DNA from: Rhizobium sp. AQ_MP
GTDB lineage: Bacteria > Pseudomonadota > Alphaproteobacteria > Rhizobiales > Rhizobiaceae
Direction: 5' to 3'
DNA: 64,000 bases
Assembly (NCBI RefSeq): GCF_014237835.1
Contig: NZ_JACJVI010000011.1
Span: 85,310 to 149,309, forward strand
Made by a program: the position numbers and the translations under genes. Positions 1 to 8,110 of the stretch are shown piece after piece. Positions within the stretch are counted from its first letter, which is position 1. Every line of letters starts with the position of its first letter. The notes beneath the pieces are model-generated. The model was not told the DNA's origin. It did no database searches and saw nothing but the letters and a program-made list of their open reading frames with translations.

Positions 1-734
1 TAAAGGGATTGCGCCTCACCGAGCGATGCAAAGCGCTTGGCCTGTCTGGCGCGCTCGCGATACATCAGATAGTCCATTCGGGCGCGGTGATCAGCCGGTC
101 CGAGCAGACCGGAAAACTCTTCCAGAATGCGGTCTTCCGTCGCCTCGTCCAGCGCCTCCGTGCGCCAGAGGTTGCGGATCAGGCTGGCCGCCTTGCCGCG
201 ATCTCCGGAGGCGAGATGCGCACGTGCAAGAAGTCTCGTGCCCTCGGTCGTTTCCGGCGCGGTGTTGCCAAAGGCCGCAAGGACCCGTTCTGCCGGTGGA
301 TTTTCGCGAAACAGCGCCTTTTCCGAATTGGCGCGGAAGGATTTGAGCCCTGGCCAGCCTTGAAGCTGCCGCTGGGCGGCGGCGATTTCGGACGCCGGCA
401 CGTCGCGCAGGCCCGACATCGCGATCGACCAGGTCAGCATCTGCCGGTCGAGGCCCTCGGGCATCCGGTTGCGGATCGAGATGGCCCGTGCGCCATCCTT
501 GTCGGACAGCGCATCCAGGCCGGATTTCAGCTGCGGACTTGCACTGGCAAGCCGTTCACCGCGCGGAATGGTTCCCGTCGTCTCCAGCGACGGCCGCTCT
601 GCCTTGGTCGCGGCGAAGCCCAGCGGCTTCATCGCCGGGACGGGGACATCCGAAAGCGCGCCGGCACTTGTCGCGGCAAGAAGCGCGGCAAGTCCCAGTC
701 CGAGAGCAGAACCATAAAGAACAGGCTTCGTCAT
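1..734 (-). CDS. Soluble lytic murein transglycosylase, N-terminal part (runs off the left edge)
   Basis: Reading the minus strand from the ATG at 734 gives an uninterrupted frame to the window edge, about 244 codons. It begins MTKPVLYGSALGLGLAALLA, a cleavable Sec signal peptide ending near an ASAG-like site. The rest is an alpha-helical region with phrases such as LDRQMLTWSIAMSGL and LARAHLASGDRGKAASLIR. This resembles the superhelical U domain of Slt70-type periplasmic transglycosylases. The catalytic lysozyme-like domain with its ES motif would lie beyond the left edge and is not visible, so the call rests on the N-terminal domain. Divergence from dapA with such a gene is usual in Rhizobiaceae. 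The family cleaves the MurNAc-GlcNAc bond of peptidoglycan, forming 1,6-anhydro ends. Confidence 0.75.
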   Translation of the reverse strand, partial: MTKPVLYGSALGLGLAALLAATSAGALSDVPVPAMKPLGFAATKAERPSLETTGTIPRGERLASASPQLKSGLDALSDKDGARAISIRNRMPEGLDRQMLTWSIAMSGLRDVPASEIAAAQRQLQGWPGLKSFRANSEKALFRENPPAERVLAAFGNTAPETTEGTRLLARAHLASGDRGKAASLIRNLWRTEALDEATEDRILEEFSGLLGPADHRARMDYLMYRERARQAKRFASLGEAQSL

Positions 735-955
735 TCACACACCAGAACCATCCATCATGCGCGAGAGTAGGCCGTCGCCGTGGTTACCAAAAGCTTAAAA
801 CAACCGATCACATTCTCTCGAACGAAGCCGCGGAAATCTGTCACAAATCTCCTGCGGATGCGCTTGTCGCACCTGATGGTGCGCAGTAATGTGCCCCCGA
901 TTTAATCTGAGAATGAGGCCGAAGCGTGGATCTCGGCGCTCGAGGAGTTCATTGC

Positions 956-1840
956 ATGTATCAGGGATCCATTCCCGCACTCGTCACGCCGTTCACCGAC
1001 CAGGGCGCCGTCGACGAACAAGCCTTTGCCGCCCATGTCGAATGGCAGATCTCTGAAGGCTCGACTGGCCTCGTGCCCGTCGGCACCACCGGTGAATCGC
1101 CGACCCTGTCGCACGCCGAACACAAGCGCGTCGTCGAGCTCTGCGTCGAAGTGGCCGCCAAGCGCGTGCCCGTGATTGCAGGCGCCGGCTCCAACAACAC
1201 GCTTGAGGCCATCGAGCTTGCCCAGCATGCCGAAGCCGTCGGCGCCGATGCGCTGCTCGTCGTCACCCCCTATTACAACAAGCCGACCCAGAAGGGCCTG
1301 ATCGCCCATTACAAGGCGATCGCCGAAGCCGTCTCGCTGCCGATCATCATCTACAACATCCCCGGCCGCTCGGTGATCGACATGTCGCCGGAGACGATGG
1401 GCGCGCTCGCCAAGGCGCACAAGAACATCGTCGGCGTCAAGGATGCGACCGGCAAGATCGAGCGCGTCTCCGAACAGCGCATCACCTGCGGGCCGGATTT
1501 CGTCCAGCTCTCGGGCGAGGACGCAACGGCCCTCGGCTTCAACGCCCATGGCGGCGTCGGCTGCATTTCCGTCACCGCCAATGTCGCCCCGCGCCTCTGT
1601 GCCGAATTCCAGGCTGCGACGCTCGCAGGCGACTATGCCAAGGCGCTCGCCTACCAGGACCGCCTGATGCCGCTGCACAAGGCCATCTTCATGGAGCCCG
1701 GCCTCTGCGGCGCGAAATATGCGCTGAACCGCACCCGCGGCATGAACCGCAAGGTCCGCCTGCCGCTGATGGCAACGCTGGAAGCCTCGACGGAAGCCGC
1801 GATCGACGCGGCGCTGAAGCATGCGGGACTGGTGAACTGA
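956..1840 (+). CDS. dapA: 4-hydroxy-tetrahydrodipicolinate synthase
   Basis: A 294-residue protein, the normal size for DapA. This enzyme condenses pyruvate with aspartate semialdehyde in the first committed step of lysine and diaminopimelate synthesis in the cytoplasm. The GTTGES signature is at residues 43-48, the catalytic tyrosine lies in YNIPGR near 133, and the Schiff-base lysine is K162 in VGVKDATG. An in-frame upstream start at 926 exists. I chose 956 because [13 protein letters not shown] is the conserved N-terminus and GAGGAG lies about ten bases before it. A strong terminator follows 15 bp after the stop, so the transcript probably ends here rather than continuing to smpB. Confidence 0.97.
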   Translation: MYQGSIPALVTPFTDQGAVDEQAFAAHVEWQISEGSTGLVPVGTTGESPTLSHAEHKRVVELCVEVAAKRVPVIAGAGSNNTLEAIELAQHAEAVGADALLVVTPYYNKPTQKGLIAHYKAIAEAVSLPIIIYNIPGRSVIDMSPETMGALAKAHKNIVGVKDATGKIERVSEQRITCGPDFVQLSGEDATALGFNAHGGVGCISVTANVAPRLCAEFQAATLAGDYAKALAYQDRLMPLHKAIFMEPGLCGAKYALNRTRGMNRKVRLPLMATLEASTEAAIDAALKHAGLVN

Positions 1841-1855
1841 GGGGATGATGGGAAG

Positions 1856-1879
1856 GCCGGCGGAGACGCCGGCTTTTTT
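1856..1879 (+). terminator. Rho-independent terminator of dapA
   Basis: A perfect 7-bp GC stem, GCCGGCG paired with CGCCGGC around a GAGA loop, is followed directly by six T residues. It lies 15 bp after the dapA stop. Confidence 0.92.
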
Positions 1880-1952
1880 GATTCTGCCGAGCGGAAGTTG
1901 TATCAGCCGCAAACCATGGGCTGACGGTGTCTTAGCAGAATGCGGTTGTGCC

Positions 1953-3740
1953 TCAGAATTCTTCCCAGTGATTATCGGCTTTGAGCGCTGCATTGCCTTG
2001 TATCCCATGCGCCACTTTGCCGGTGCTCCTGACTTTGAGCGGCACGACTGGCTTTGACTCGACGGGGGCAGTCGAGAATGCAAGACGAGCAGAATCGGCT
2101 TCTGCGCCGATGTTAAATTGGCTGAGCAGAGCGAAAAGCTGTTCCGCTTCGCGCGCCAGGCTATGCGAAGCGGCAGTCGTTTCCTCGACCATGGCCGCAT
2201 TTTTCTGAGTGCCTTGATCCATCGTGTTGACGGCGGTGTTGATTTCTTTCAGCCCTGTCGCCTGTTCCCGGGACGCATCGACAATGGCACCGACATTGCT
2301 GTCGACATGGATCACCTGGCTGACAATCTCCTGAAGTGCTTTGCCAGTGTTGCCTACGAGGGCAACGCCGCTCTTAACGTGGTCATTCGAGGTGTTGATC
2401 AGTTCCTTGATCTCCTTGGCCGCTTTTGCAGAACGCTGGGCGAGCTCCCGGACTTCCTGGGCAACGACCGCAAAGCCCTTGCCGGCCTCTCCAGCGCGGG
2501 CTGCCTCGACACCGGCGTTCAGCGCCAGAAGGTTTGTCTGAAAGGCGATTTCATCGATCACACCGATGATGTTGCCGATCTCGCCGGCGGACTGCTCGAT
2601 CTTTCCCATCGCCTCGACCGCCTGTCCGACGACCCTGCCGGAGTTTTCGGCATTGTCCTTTGTCCGCCGCACCAGTGAACCGGCCTCTTGAGCCTTCTGG
2701 CTGGAATCGCCGACGGTTGTCGTGATTTGCTCAAGGGCTGCCGCAGTTTGCTCGACCGAGGCAGCTTGCTGCTCTGTCCGCTTGGACAATTCGTTTGATG
2801 CAGCCTGAATCTGTTGGGACGCAGCGGCAATGGCGCCGGCATTGTGGGAGATCGTCCGCAGCGTATTTCGAAGCTTCGCGGACGCTTCGTTGAAATCCAG
2901 GCGAAGCTTCTCAAGTGCCGGCAAGAACGGTGAGCGAAGCTCTTGTGTGAGATCGCCGGAAGAGAGGTGTTGGAGGGCTTCCGCCAGTTGTTCGACGTTT
3001 CGAACGCGCTCGGAAACATCAGTGGCGAATTTCACCACCTTGAATACCTTCCCGTTCATGTCGAATATCGGATTGTAGGAAGCTTGGATGTACACCGGCT
3101 TACCGCCCTTGCCGAAACGCTTGAACTCGTCGGCCTGAAATTCGCCATCAGCCAGTTTCTTCCAGAACAGACGGTAGTCGTCAGTTCTGACATAGGCAGG
3201 GTCACAGAACATGGAATGATGTTTTCCTCGGATCTCGGAAAGGTCATAACCCAACGTCCTCAGGAAGTTCTCGTTCGCAGTGATGATCTCGCCGTTCGGC
3301 AGGAATTCGATGACCGCCTGCGCCCGCGACAGCGCTTCCAATTTGCCGCGCTCTTCGGCGGCCTGCAGTTTCTGCTCCGTTATGTCGGTGGCAAATTTCA
3401 CGATCTTGTAGAGTTTCCCATTTCGGAAAACGGGGTTGTAGGACGCCTCGATCCAGATTTCGCGACCGTCCTTCGCCAATCGCTTATACTGACGTCGATC
3501 GAACTTGCCCTCTGCGAGCCTCGCCCAGAAGTCTCGATAGTCTTGGCTGTTGGCTTCAACCGGATCGACAAAGGTTCGATGATGCTTTCCGACGATTTCT
3601 GACAACTGATAGCCAAGTGCCTTACAGAAGTTCTCGTTGGCCGTGATAATCGTGCCGTCAACTTCGAACTCGATGATGGCTTGCGACTTCCCCATCGCGC
3701 TCATCATAGCCTTGGCGTCATTACTACCAAACCCGAACAT
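1953..3740 (-). CDS. Soluble methyl-accepting chemotaxis protein with two PAS domains
   Basis: A 595-residue chemoreceptor. Two PAS domains stand in tandem at about residues 15-115 and 135-240, both containing the GKHH..F.DP phrase seen in PAS modules of such receptors. A short HAMP-like linker follows (about 250-300), then the MCP signalling hairpin with the conserved tip around [19 protein letters not shown]. No transmembrane segment or signal peptide is visible, so the receptor is cytoplasmic and probably senses an internal cue such as redox state or a small ligand through PAS. The chain ends in HWEEF, which fits the xWxxF pentapeptide that tethers CheR/CheB in receptors such as Tar (NWETF). 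No che genes are nearby. The start at 3740 follows a G-rich ribosome site. Confidence 0.93.
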   Translation of the reverse strand: MFGFGSNDAKAMMSAMGKSQAIIEFEVDGTIITANENFCKALGYQLSEIVGKHHRTFVDPVEANSQDYRDFWARLAEGKFDRRQYKRLAKDGREIWIEASYNPVFRNGKLYKIVKFATDITEQKLQAAEERGKLEALSRAQAVIEFLPNGEIITANENFLRTLGYDLSEIRGKHHSMFCDPAYVRTDDYRLFWKKLADGEFQADEFKRFGKGGKPVYIQASYNPIFDMNGKVFKVVKFATDVSERVRNVEQLAEALQHLSSGDLTQELRSPFLPALEKLRLDFNEASAKLRNTLRTISHNAGAIAAASQQIQAASNELSKRTEQQAASVEQTAAALEQITTTVGDSSQKAQEAGSLVRRTKDNAENSGRVVGQAVEAMGKIEQSAGEIGNIIGVIDEIAFQTNLLALNAGVEAARAGEAGKGFAVVAQEVRELAQRSAKAAKEIKELINTSNDHVKSGVALVGNTGKALQEIVSQVIHVDSNVGAIVDASREQATGLKEINTAVNTMDQGTQKNAAMVEETTAASHSLAREAEQLFALLSQFNIGAEADSARLAFSTAPVESKPVVPLKVRSTGKVAHGIQGNAALKADNHWEEF

Positions 3741-3973
3741 TTCATCGCCCCCAAAAGTGGGATTGCCAACTTCCAGTCCCTCCGGAAAGCTTCAGGCAAT
3801 CCTCGCATCCGATGGTGCTAATTCTCAAATCCAGGAATTTACGATATGTGAAGATTCGAATGGACATGCGCATTTTTTGCGCTTTTTTTTCATTTTTTGC
3901 TCCAAGTCAGTGAACCACTTCATCTCAGTCAGCGTATCTGCTCTCCTCCCGCCCCCGAGTGCCAGCGACACCC

Positions 3974-4867
3974 ATGGATAAACTTGCCGAACTTGAGCTT
4001 GAGTTTCGAGATCCAGAGCAGCCCGTGGAAACCCATGCGGCAAACTCCTGGCGTGGTCTTTCGGTGCAGTATTCGCGCCTGAAACTCCCTGCTGAATATG
4101 ATTTCAAGTGGGATGGATCGTGCCACTATCTGGCATATCACGATCTCTTATTGCTCGACGGCGAGATGGAGGTGCTCGGCGATAAACCGATCGCCGGGGG
4201 TGATTTACGCGACCAGATGACCTTCGTTCCGGAGGGGCATCAGATCACCGGTTGGGCGAAGCCGGCCGATCGCATGAATGCCTTTACCGTCATTTGTTTT
4301 GATCCATCGGCGATGTACGAGGAATTGCAGCCAGAATTCACGTCTTTCGAGCCGAGACCTCATATCTATTTCCAGGACAAGGTGCTCGGTGCCACCATGC
4401 AGAAGCTCGCGTCCATGATGGCGGACGAACAGCGCCCTGCATCGCAGATCTACGCCGAAACGCTGGGACTGACCGCAGCGCTCGAAATGTTCAGACTGGC
4501 GCAGGAAGGTGCAATAAGGCCGAATGCCATCGCGGGTCCGGGCAATCTCAGCAAATCGAGACAAGAGTTGGTCTTGAACTACATCACGGAGAATCTCGCT
4601 CGAGACATTGGTCTGGATGAACTGGCCGGTTTGTGCGGATTGACGCGATTTCATTTCGCCCGGGCATTCAAGGCGACGTTCAACGAGCCTCCACATCAGT
4701 TTGTCTTGAAGATGAAGCTTGAAAAGGCAAAACAACTCTTGGCCAAAAGCCGATTGCCGATCGCCGACATCGCCGCCCTATCTGGCTTCAACGGCGCAAG
4801 CCAGTTCGCCCGGTCTTTCAAGTCGGCGACAGGCAGGACGCCGCTGGAGTTTCGCCGAAGCGCCTGA
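3974..4867 (+). CDS. AraC-family transcriptional regulator
   Basis: A protein of 297 residues from the ATG at 3974. An in-frame GTG at 3959 would add five residues and cannot be excluded, as neither start has a good Shine-Dalgarno site. The C-terminal hundred residues form the double helix-turn-helix of AraC/XylS proteins: [19 protein letters not shown] is the first motif and [20 protein letters not shown] the second. The N-terminal two thirds is presumably an effector-binding cupin-like domain, but its ligand is not evident. It stands alone between the chemoreceptor and smpB, so the neighbours do not suggest a target. Confidence 0.9.
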   Translation: MDKLAELELEFRDPEQPVETHAANSWRGLSVQYSRLKLPAEYDFKWDGSCHYLAYHDLLLLDGEMEVLGDKPIAGGDLRDQMTFVPEGHQITGWAKPADRMNAFTVICFDPSAMYEELQPEFTSFEPRPHIYFQDKVLGATMQKLASMMADEQRPASQIYAETLGLTAALEMFRLAQEGAIRPNAIAGPGNLSKSRQELVLNYITENLARDIGLDELAGLCGLTRFHFARAFKATFNEPPHQFVLKMKLEKAKQLLAKSRLPIADIAALSGFNGASQFARSFKSATGRTPLEFRRSA

Positions 4868-4995
4868 TCGATCAACCCAACCCCCACCTTTATTTCCCCC
4901 CCATCCTCCATTACATACCTGTCATACCCGCCACGCCCCGCCCGGGCGCAGGCGAACACCACCACAAAGTCCCGGGCGAAACGGAAGATCAGGCC

Positions 4996-5472
4996 ATGGC
5001 CCCCAAAGGCTCACAGCGCGTCGTCAACAAGATCGTTGCGGAAAACCGCAAGGCGCGCTTCAATTATGAGATCGTCGACACCTACGAGGCCGGTCTGGTT
5101 TTGACCGGCACGGAGGTCAAGTCGCTGCGCGAGGGCAAGGCCAATATTGCCGAATCCTATGCCTCCGACGAAGGCGAGGAGATCTGGCTGATCAATTCGC
5201 ATCTGCCGGAATATCTGCAGGCGAACCGCTTCAATCACGAGCCGCGCCGCCGGCGCAAGCTGCTTCTCTCCAAGCGCGAGATCAACCGCCTGCGCGCCTC
5301 GATCAATCGCGAGGGCATGACGCTGGTGCCGCTCAAGATCTATTTCAACGAGAAGGGCAGGGCGAAGCTGGAGCTGGCGCTCGCCAAGGGCAAGAAGCTG
5401 CATGACAAGCGCGAGACCGAGAAGGAACGCGACTGGAACCGCCAGAAATCCCGCCTGTTGAAGACGGGCTGA
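4996..5472 (+). CDS. smpB: SsrA-binding protein SmpB
   Basis: A 158-residue protein of normal length that matches SmpB along its whole span. It has the N-terminal phrase [13 protein letters not shown], the [15 protein letters not shown] segment that contacts tmRNA, and a basic C-terminal tail ([16 protein letters not shown]) that enters the ribosomal mRNA channel. SmpB delivers tmRNA to stalled ribosomes for rescue and tagging. tmRNA itself (ssrA) was not found in this window. The next gene begins two bases after the stop, so the two are probably co-transcribed. Confidence 0.97.
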   Translation: MAPKGSQRVVNKIVAENRKARFNYEIVDTYEAGLVLTGTEVKSLREGKANIAESYASDEGEEIWLINSHLPEYLQANRFNHEPRRRRKLLLSKREINRLRASINREGMTLVPLKIYFNEKGRAKLELALAKGKKLHDKRETEKERDWNRQKSRLLKTG

Positions 5473-5474
5473 TC

Positions 5475-5894
5475 ATGGCGCGCTCGTTTCTCAAGGTCAC
5501 CGTCGGCCCCTTCGTCTTCGAGGCGAGGTTCGAGCGCGAAAAGGCGCCCGAGACCTGCCGCATTTTTGAGACCTTCCTGCCGTTCCGCAACCAGGCGATC
5601 CATTCGCGCTGGTCGGGCGAGGCGGTCTGGGTGCCCTTGGGCGATTTCCAGTTCGGCGCCGGTTTCGAAAACCACACGGCCCATCCCTCGCGCGGCGACA
5701 TCCTGCTTTATCCCGGCGGCTTCAGCGAAACGGAACTGCTCTTCGCCTATGGCTCCTCGCAGTTTGCGAGCAAGATGGGCGTGCTGGCGGGCAATCATTT
5801 CCTGACGGTGACGAAGGGGCAGGAGCAGCTGGAGGCCATGGGCAAGATGGTTCTGTGGCAGGGCGCGCAGGATATCGCCTTTGAGGCGATGTGA
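5475..5894 (+). CDS. DUF3830 family protein
   Basis: A 139-residue protein that resembles the DUF3830 family, thought to adopt a cyclophilin-like beta-barrel fold. Visible family phrases are LPFRNQAIHSRWSGEAVWVP, the glycine-rich HPSRGDILLYPGG stretch, and FAYGSSQFASKMG. No enzyme activity is established for the family and none is inferred here. It starts two bases after smpB, which implies translational coupling and one transcript. Confidence 0.82.
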   Translation: MARSFLKVTVGPFVFEARFEREKAPETCRIFETFLPFRNQAIHSRWSGEAVWVPLGDFQFGAGFENHTAHPSRGDILLYPGGFSETELLFAYGSSQFASKMGVLAGNHFLTVTKGQEQLEAMGKMVLWQGAQDIAFEAM

Positions 5895-6167
5895 TCCTGC
5901 CATTGCAAGGCAGGGACGCGGCTGTTATGACGTTATCAGCCGGGCAAGATGCTTGGCGTCGGAGATTTTATGTTCACGAATGCGGGGCGCCGCTGATCCC
6001 AGTTGCTGGGACTGCCGAGTTTGAAGAGAGTTGACGCGCTTTCGCGTCAGCTAACGGCAAGCTCTATCTTGATCTCCCCAGACCTTGGTGTTTCCCGTCA
6101 AAACTGCGGGCTGATGGCCCCCGACGGTCACAGAGGCTCTGGCATGGCTGTTTGAAAGACAACCAAG

Positions 6168-6629
6168 ATGAACATAAGACCTTTGAATACCCATGATATT
6201 CCGGCGCTGCAAACGGTGCTGGAGGAAACCGGTCTGTTTCCGGCCGAACTGCTTCCCGAACTGGTGAGCGGATTTCTGACTGATCAGCAGGGCAACGACG
6301 ACCTCTGGCTCACTTGCGAAGACGGCGGGCGTGCCATCGGCTTTTGTTATGCGGCGCCTGAGCCGTTGACCGAGGGGACATGGAATATGCGGGCGATTGC
6401 CGTCTTGCCTTTGCGGCAAGGTAAGGGTGTCGGAGCTGCACTCGTCAAGGAACTGGAGGCCAGGCTTAAAGCCCTTCGCCAGCGCATTCTCATCGTCGAC
6501 ACCTCAGGTACGGCCGCTTTCGACCAGACACGGCAGTTCTACCGGAACAATGGCTATGTCGAAGAAGCGCGAATTCGTGACTTCTGGGCGTCCGGCGACG
6601 ACAAGGTGATTTTCCGGAAAGCCCTTTGA
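6168..6629 (+). CDS. GNAT-family N-acetyltransferase
   Basis: A 153-residue single-domain acetyltransferase. The acetyl-CoA binding loop is visible as VLPLRQGKGVGAALVKELE near residues 80-98 (the Q/RxxGxG/A signature). It is preceded by the strand NMRAIAV and followed by FYRNNGYVEEARIRDFW, the usual C-terminal GNAT ending. The acceptor substrate cannot be told from sequence. A strong hairpin lies 11 bp past the stop. The 270 bp between DUF3830 and this gene hold only a 7-bp inverted repeat (TGACGCG/CGCGTCA near 6034-6051) and presumably its promoter. Confidence 0.9.
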   Translation: MNIRPLNTHDIPALQTVLEETGLFPAELLPELVSGFLTDQQGNDDLWLTCEDGGRAIGFCYAAPEPLTEGTWNMRAIAVLPLRQGKGVGAALVKELEARLKALRQRILIVDTSGTAAFDQTRQFYRNNGYVEEARIRDFWASGDDKVIFRKAL

Positions 6630-6640
6630 TCGGGTGTTGC

Positions 6641-6662
6641 GGCGCGGGCTTCGGCCCGCGCC
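6641..6662. terminator. GC-rich hairpin between convergent GNAT and NYN genes
   Basis: A perfect 9-bp stem, GGCGCGGGC and GCCCGCGCC, closes an extra-stable TTCG tetraloop. The downstream T tract is poor (GATTTC). It could act as a terminator for the GNAT gene, and the convergent layout allows it to serve both strands. Confidence 0.65.
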
Positions 6663-6729
6663 GATTTCAGTGCGTTATCCAAGAACAGGACAACCCCTCG
6701 GAACGCCGTCCCTTACGCTGGCAAATCCC

Positions 6730-7314
6730 TCAGTGCTCGTCTTCGCTCGCCGTTGCCGGTTCAGGCGCGCGGGGTGCGCCGCGTTCGCTCGGGTCGCGGC
6801 CGATTTCGGCTTTGAGCGTCATGAGATCGATGAAGTGGTCGGACTGGCGGCGCAGGTCGTCGGCGATCATCGGAGGTTGTGTTGCCATGGTCGAGACGAC
6901 GGAAACCTTGCGCCCCTTGCGCTGCAGCGCTTCGACGAGCGTGGTGAAATCGCCGTCGCCGGAGAAGAGCACGAGATGGTCGACCGTCTCGGACTGTTCC
7001 ATCGCGTCGATGGCAAGCTCGATATCCATGTTGCCCTTGACCTTGCGGCGGCCCATGGAGTCGGTGAATTCCTTTGCCGGCTTGGTGATCACCTTGTAGC
7101 CGTTGTAATCCAGCCAGTCGATCAGCGGGCGGATCGAGGAATATTCCTGATCCTCGATGAGGGCGGTGTAATAGTAGGCGCGCAGCAGGTAGCCGCGCTT
7201 CTGGAAAGCTTTCAGCAGCTTGCGGTAATCGATGTCGAAGCCGAGGCTCTTGGAGGCGGCGTACAGGTTGGCGCCGTCGATGAACAGAGCAATTTTCTCG
7301 CGAGGATCGAACAT
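6730..7314 (-). CDS. NYN domain (LabA/DUF88-like) putative ribonuclease
   Basis: A 194-residue protein of the NYN/LabA family, a PIN-like fold. It has IALFIDGANLYAASKSLG at the N-terminus with the first catalytic aspartate, KGNMDIELAIDAME in the middle, and HLVLFSGDGDFTTLVEAL with the C-terminal acidic pair. Together these make a complete metal-binding acidic cluster, so nuclease activity on RNA is plausible, though no substrate is known for the rhizobial members. The last 25 residues are low-complexity and charged (ERGAPRAPEPATASEDEH). It diverges from rpoZ. Confidence 0.88.
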   Translation of the reverse strand: MFDPREKIALFIDGANLYAASKSLGFDIDYRKLLKAFQKRGYLLRAYYYTALIEDQEYSSIRPLIDWLDYNGYKVITKPAKEFTDSMGRRKVKGNMDIELAIDAMEQSETVDHLVLFSGDGDFTTLVEALQRKGRKVSVVSTMATQPPMIADDLRRQSDHFIDLMTLKAEIGRDPSERGAPRAPEPATASEDEH

Positions 7315-7384
7315 TCGGATATCCTTAGGTCAAATATGAACAGCCTCGGCAATCGGCAATCAAAACAATACCTTGCCCCTCAAG

Positions 7385-7420
7385 ATATGATCATCGCATT
7401 AATTTATGAAATGATCATAT
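7385..7420. promoter_or_regulatory. AT-rich inverted repeat in the NYN/rpoZ divergent spacer
   Basis: ATATGATCAT at 7385-7394 and its exact complement ATGATCATAT at 7411-7420 are separated by 16 bp. Each arm also contains the 8-bp palindrome ATGATCAT, so two identical palindromes stand 24 bp apart. The stretch is much richer in AT than its surroundings. A dimeric regulator bound at both palindromes is possible; no regulator is identified. Confidence 0.4.
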
Positions 7421-7609
7421 AAAAATCTATCTAGGGCATCGTTTGGTCCAATCCAAGCATCTTGCAGTTGAAATGTGGTGTCTTGAGGGCCTTTTCCGAC
7501 CTTCATTTTTGGGCTGGGCAGGGGGCCAGCACGAAAAACTTGAATTTGCCGCTCTTTGCCTGTATCGCACCGGTCAATCCCACGCATTCAAGATCGCAAA
7601 GGACAGGCA

Positions 7610-8011
7610 ATGGCCCGTGTCACCGTTGAAGATTGCATCGACAAAGTCGAGAACCGTTTCGAGCTCGTGCTGCTCGCAAGCCACCGCGCCCGCCAGATTT
7701 CGCAGGGCGCGCCGATCACCGTCGATCGCGACAAGGACAAGAATCCGGTCGTGGCACTCCGCGAAATCGCGGACGAGACGCTGTCGCCCGACGATCTCAA
7801 GGAAGATCTGATCCATTCTCTGCAGAAGCACGTCGAGGTTGACGAGCCCGAGCAGGAGCCGAGCTCGATGCTCGCCAACACCGGCACCGCCGGCAAGGGC
7901 GACGAAGAGGACGAACTGCCCGAAACCCTCACTTTCGACCAGATGTCGGAAGAGGAGCTTCTGGCCGGCATCGAAGGCCTCGTGCCGCCGGAAAAGAGCG
8001 ACGATTACTAA
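7610..8011 (+). CDS. rpoZ: DNA-directed RNA polymerase omega subunit
   Basis: A 133-residue protein. The frame is open from 7556, but the real start is the ATG at 7610, giving the conserved [19 protein letters not shown]. The core omega fold, with [15 protein letters not shown], is followed by an acidic C-terminal extension ([19 protein letters not shown]) typical of alphaproteobacterial omega. The subunit helps assemble beta-prime into RNA polymerase and in many bacteria forms part of a ppGpp site. That fits the rsh gene directly downstream. A strong terminator between the two implies separate control of rsh. Confidence 0.97.
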   Translation: MARVTVEDCIDKVENRFELVLLASHRARQISQGAPITVDRDKDKNPVVALREIADETLSPDDLKEDLIHSLQKHVEVDEPEQEPSSMLANTGTAGKGDEEDELPETLTFDQMSEEELLAGIEGLVPPEKSDDY

Positions 8012-8059
8012 TCGTCAATAGATCAGACTTAAGTCTTGATCTGACTGTAGGATACGTGT

Positions 8060-8089
8060 GCGCCAGTCGTCTCGACTGGCGCGCTTTTT
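8060..8089 (+). terminator. Rho-independent terminator of rpoZ
   Basis: A perfect 10-bp stem, GCGCCAGTCG with CGACTGGCGC around TCT, is followed by GCTTTTTC. It lies 48 bp after rpoZ and 21 bp before the rsh start. A near-palindrome around AGACTTAAGTCT (8024-8035) precedes it. Confidence 0.92.
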
Positions 8090-8110
8090 CGTTTGTGGGA
8101 GACGCGTGGA

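Noticed and set aside
6032..6051. Inverted repeat TGACGCG/CGCGTCA before the GNAT gene
   Set aside because: No T tract and no gene ending nearby; too short to claim a role.
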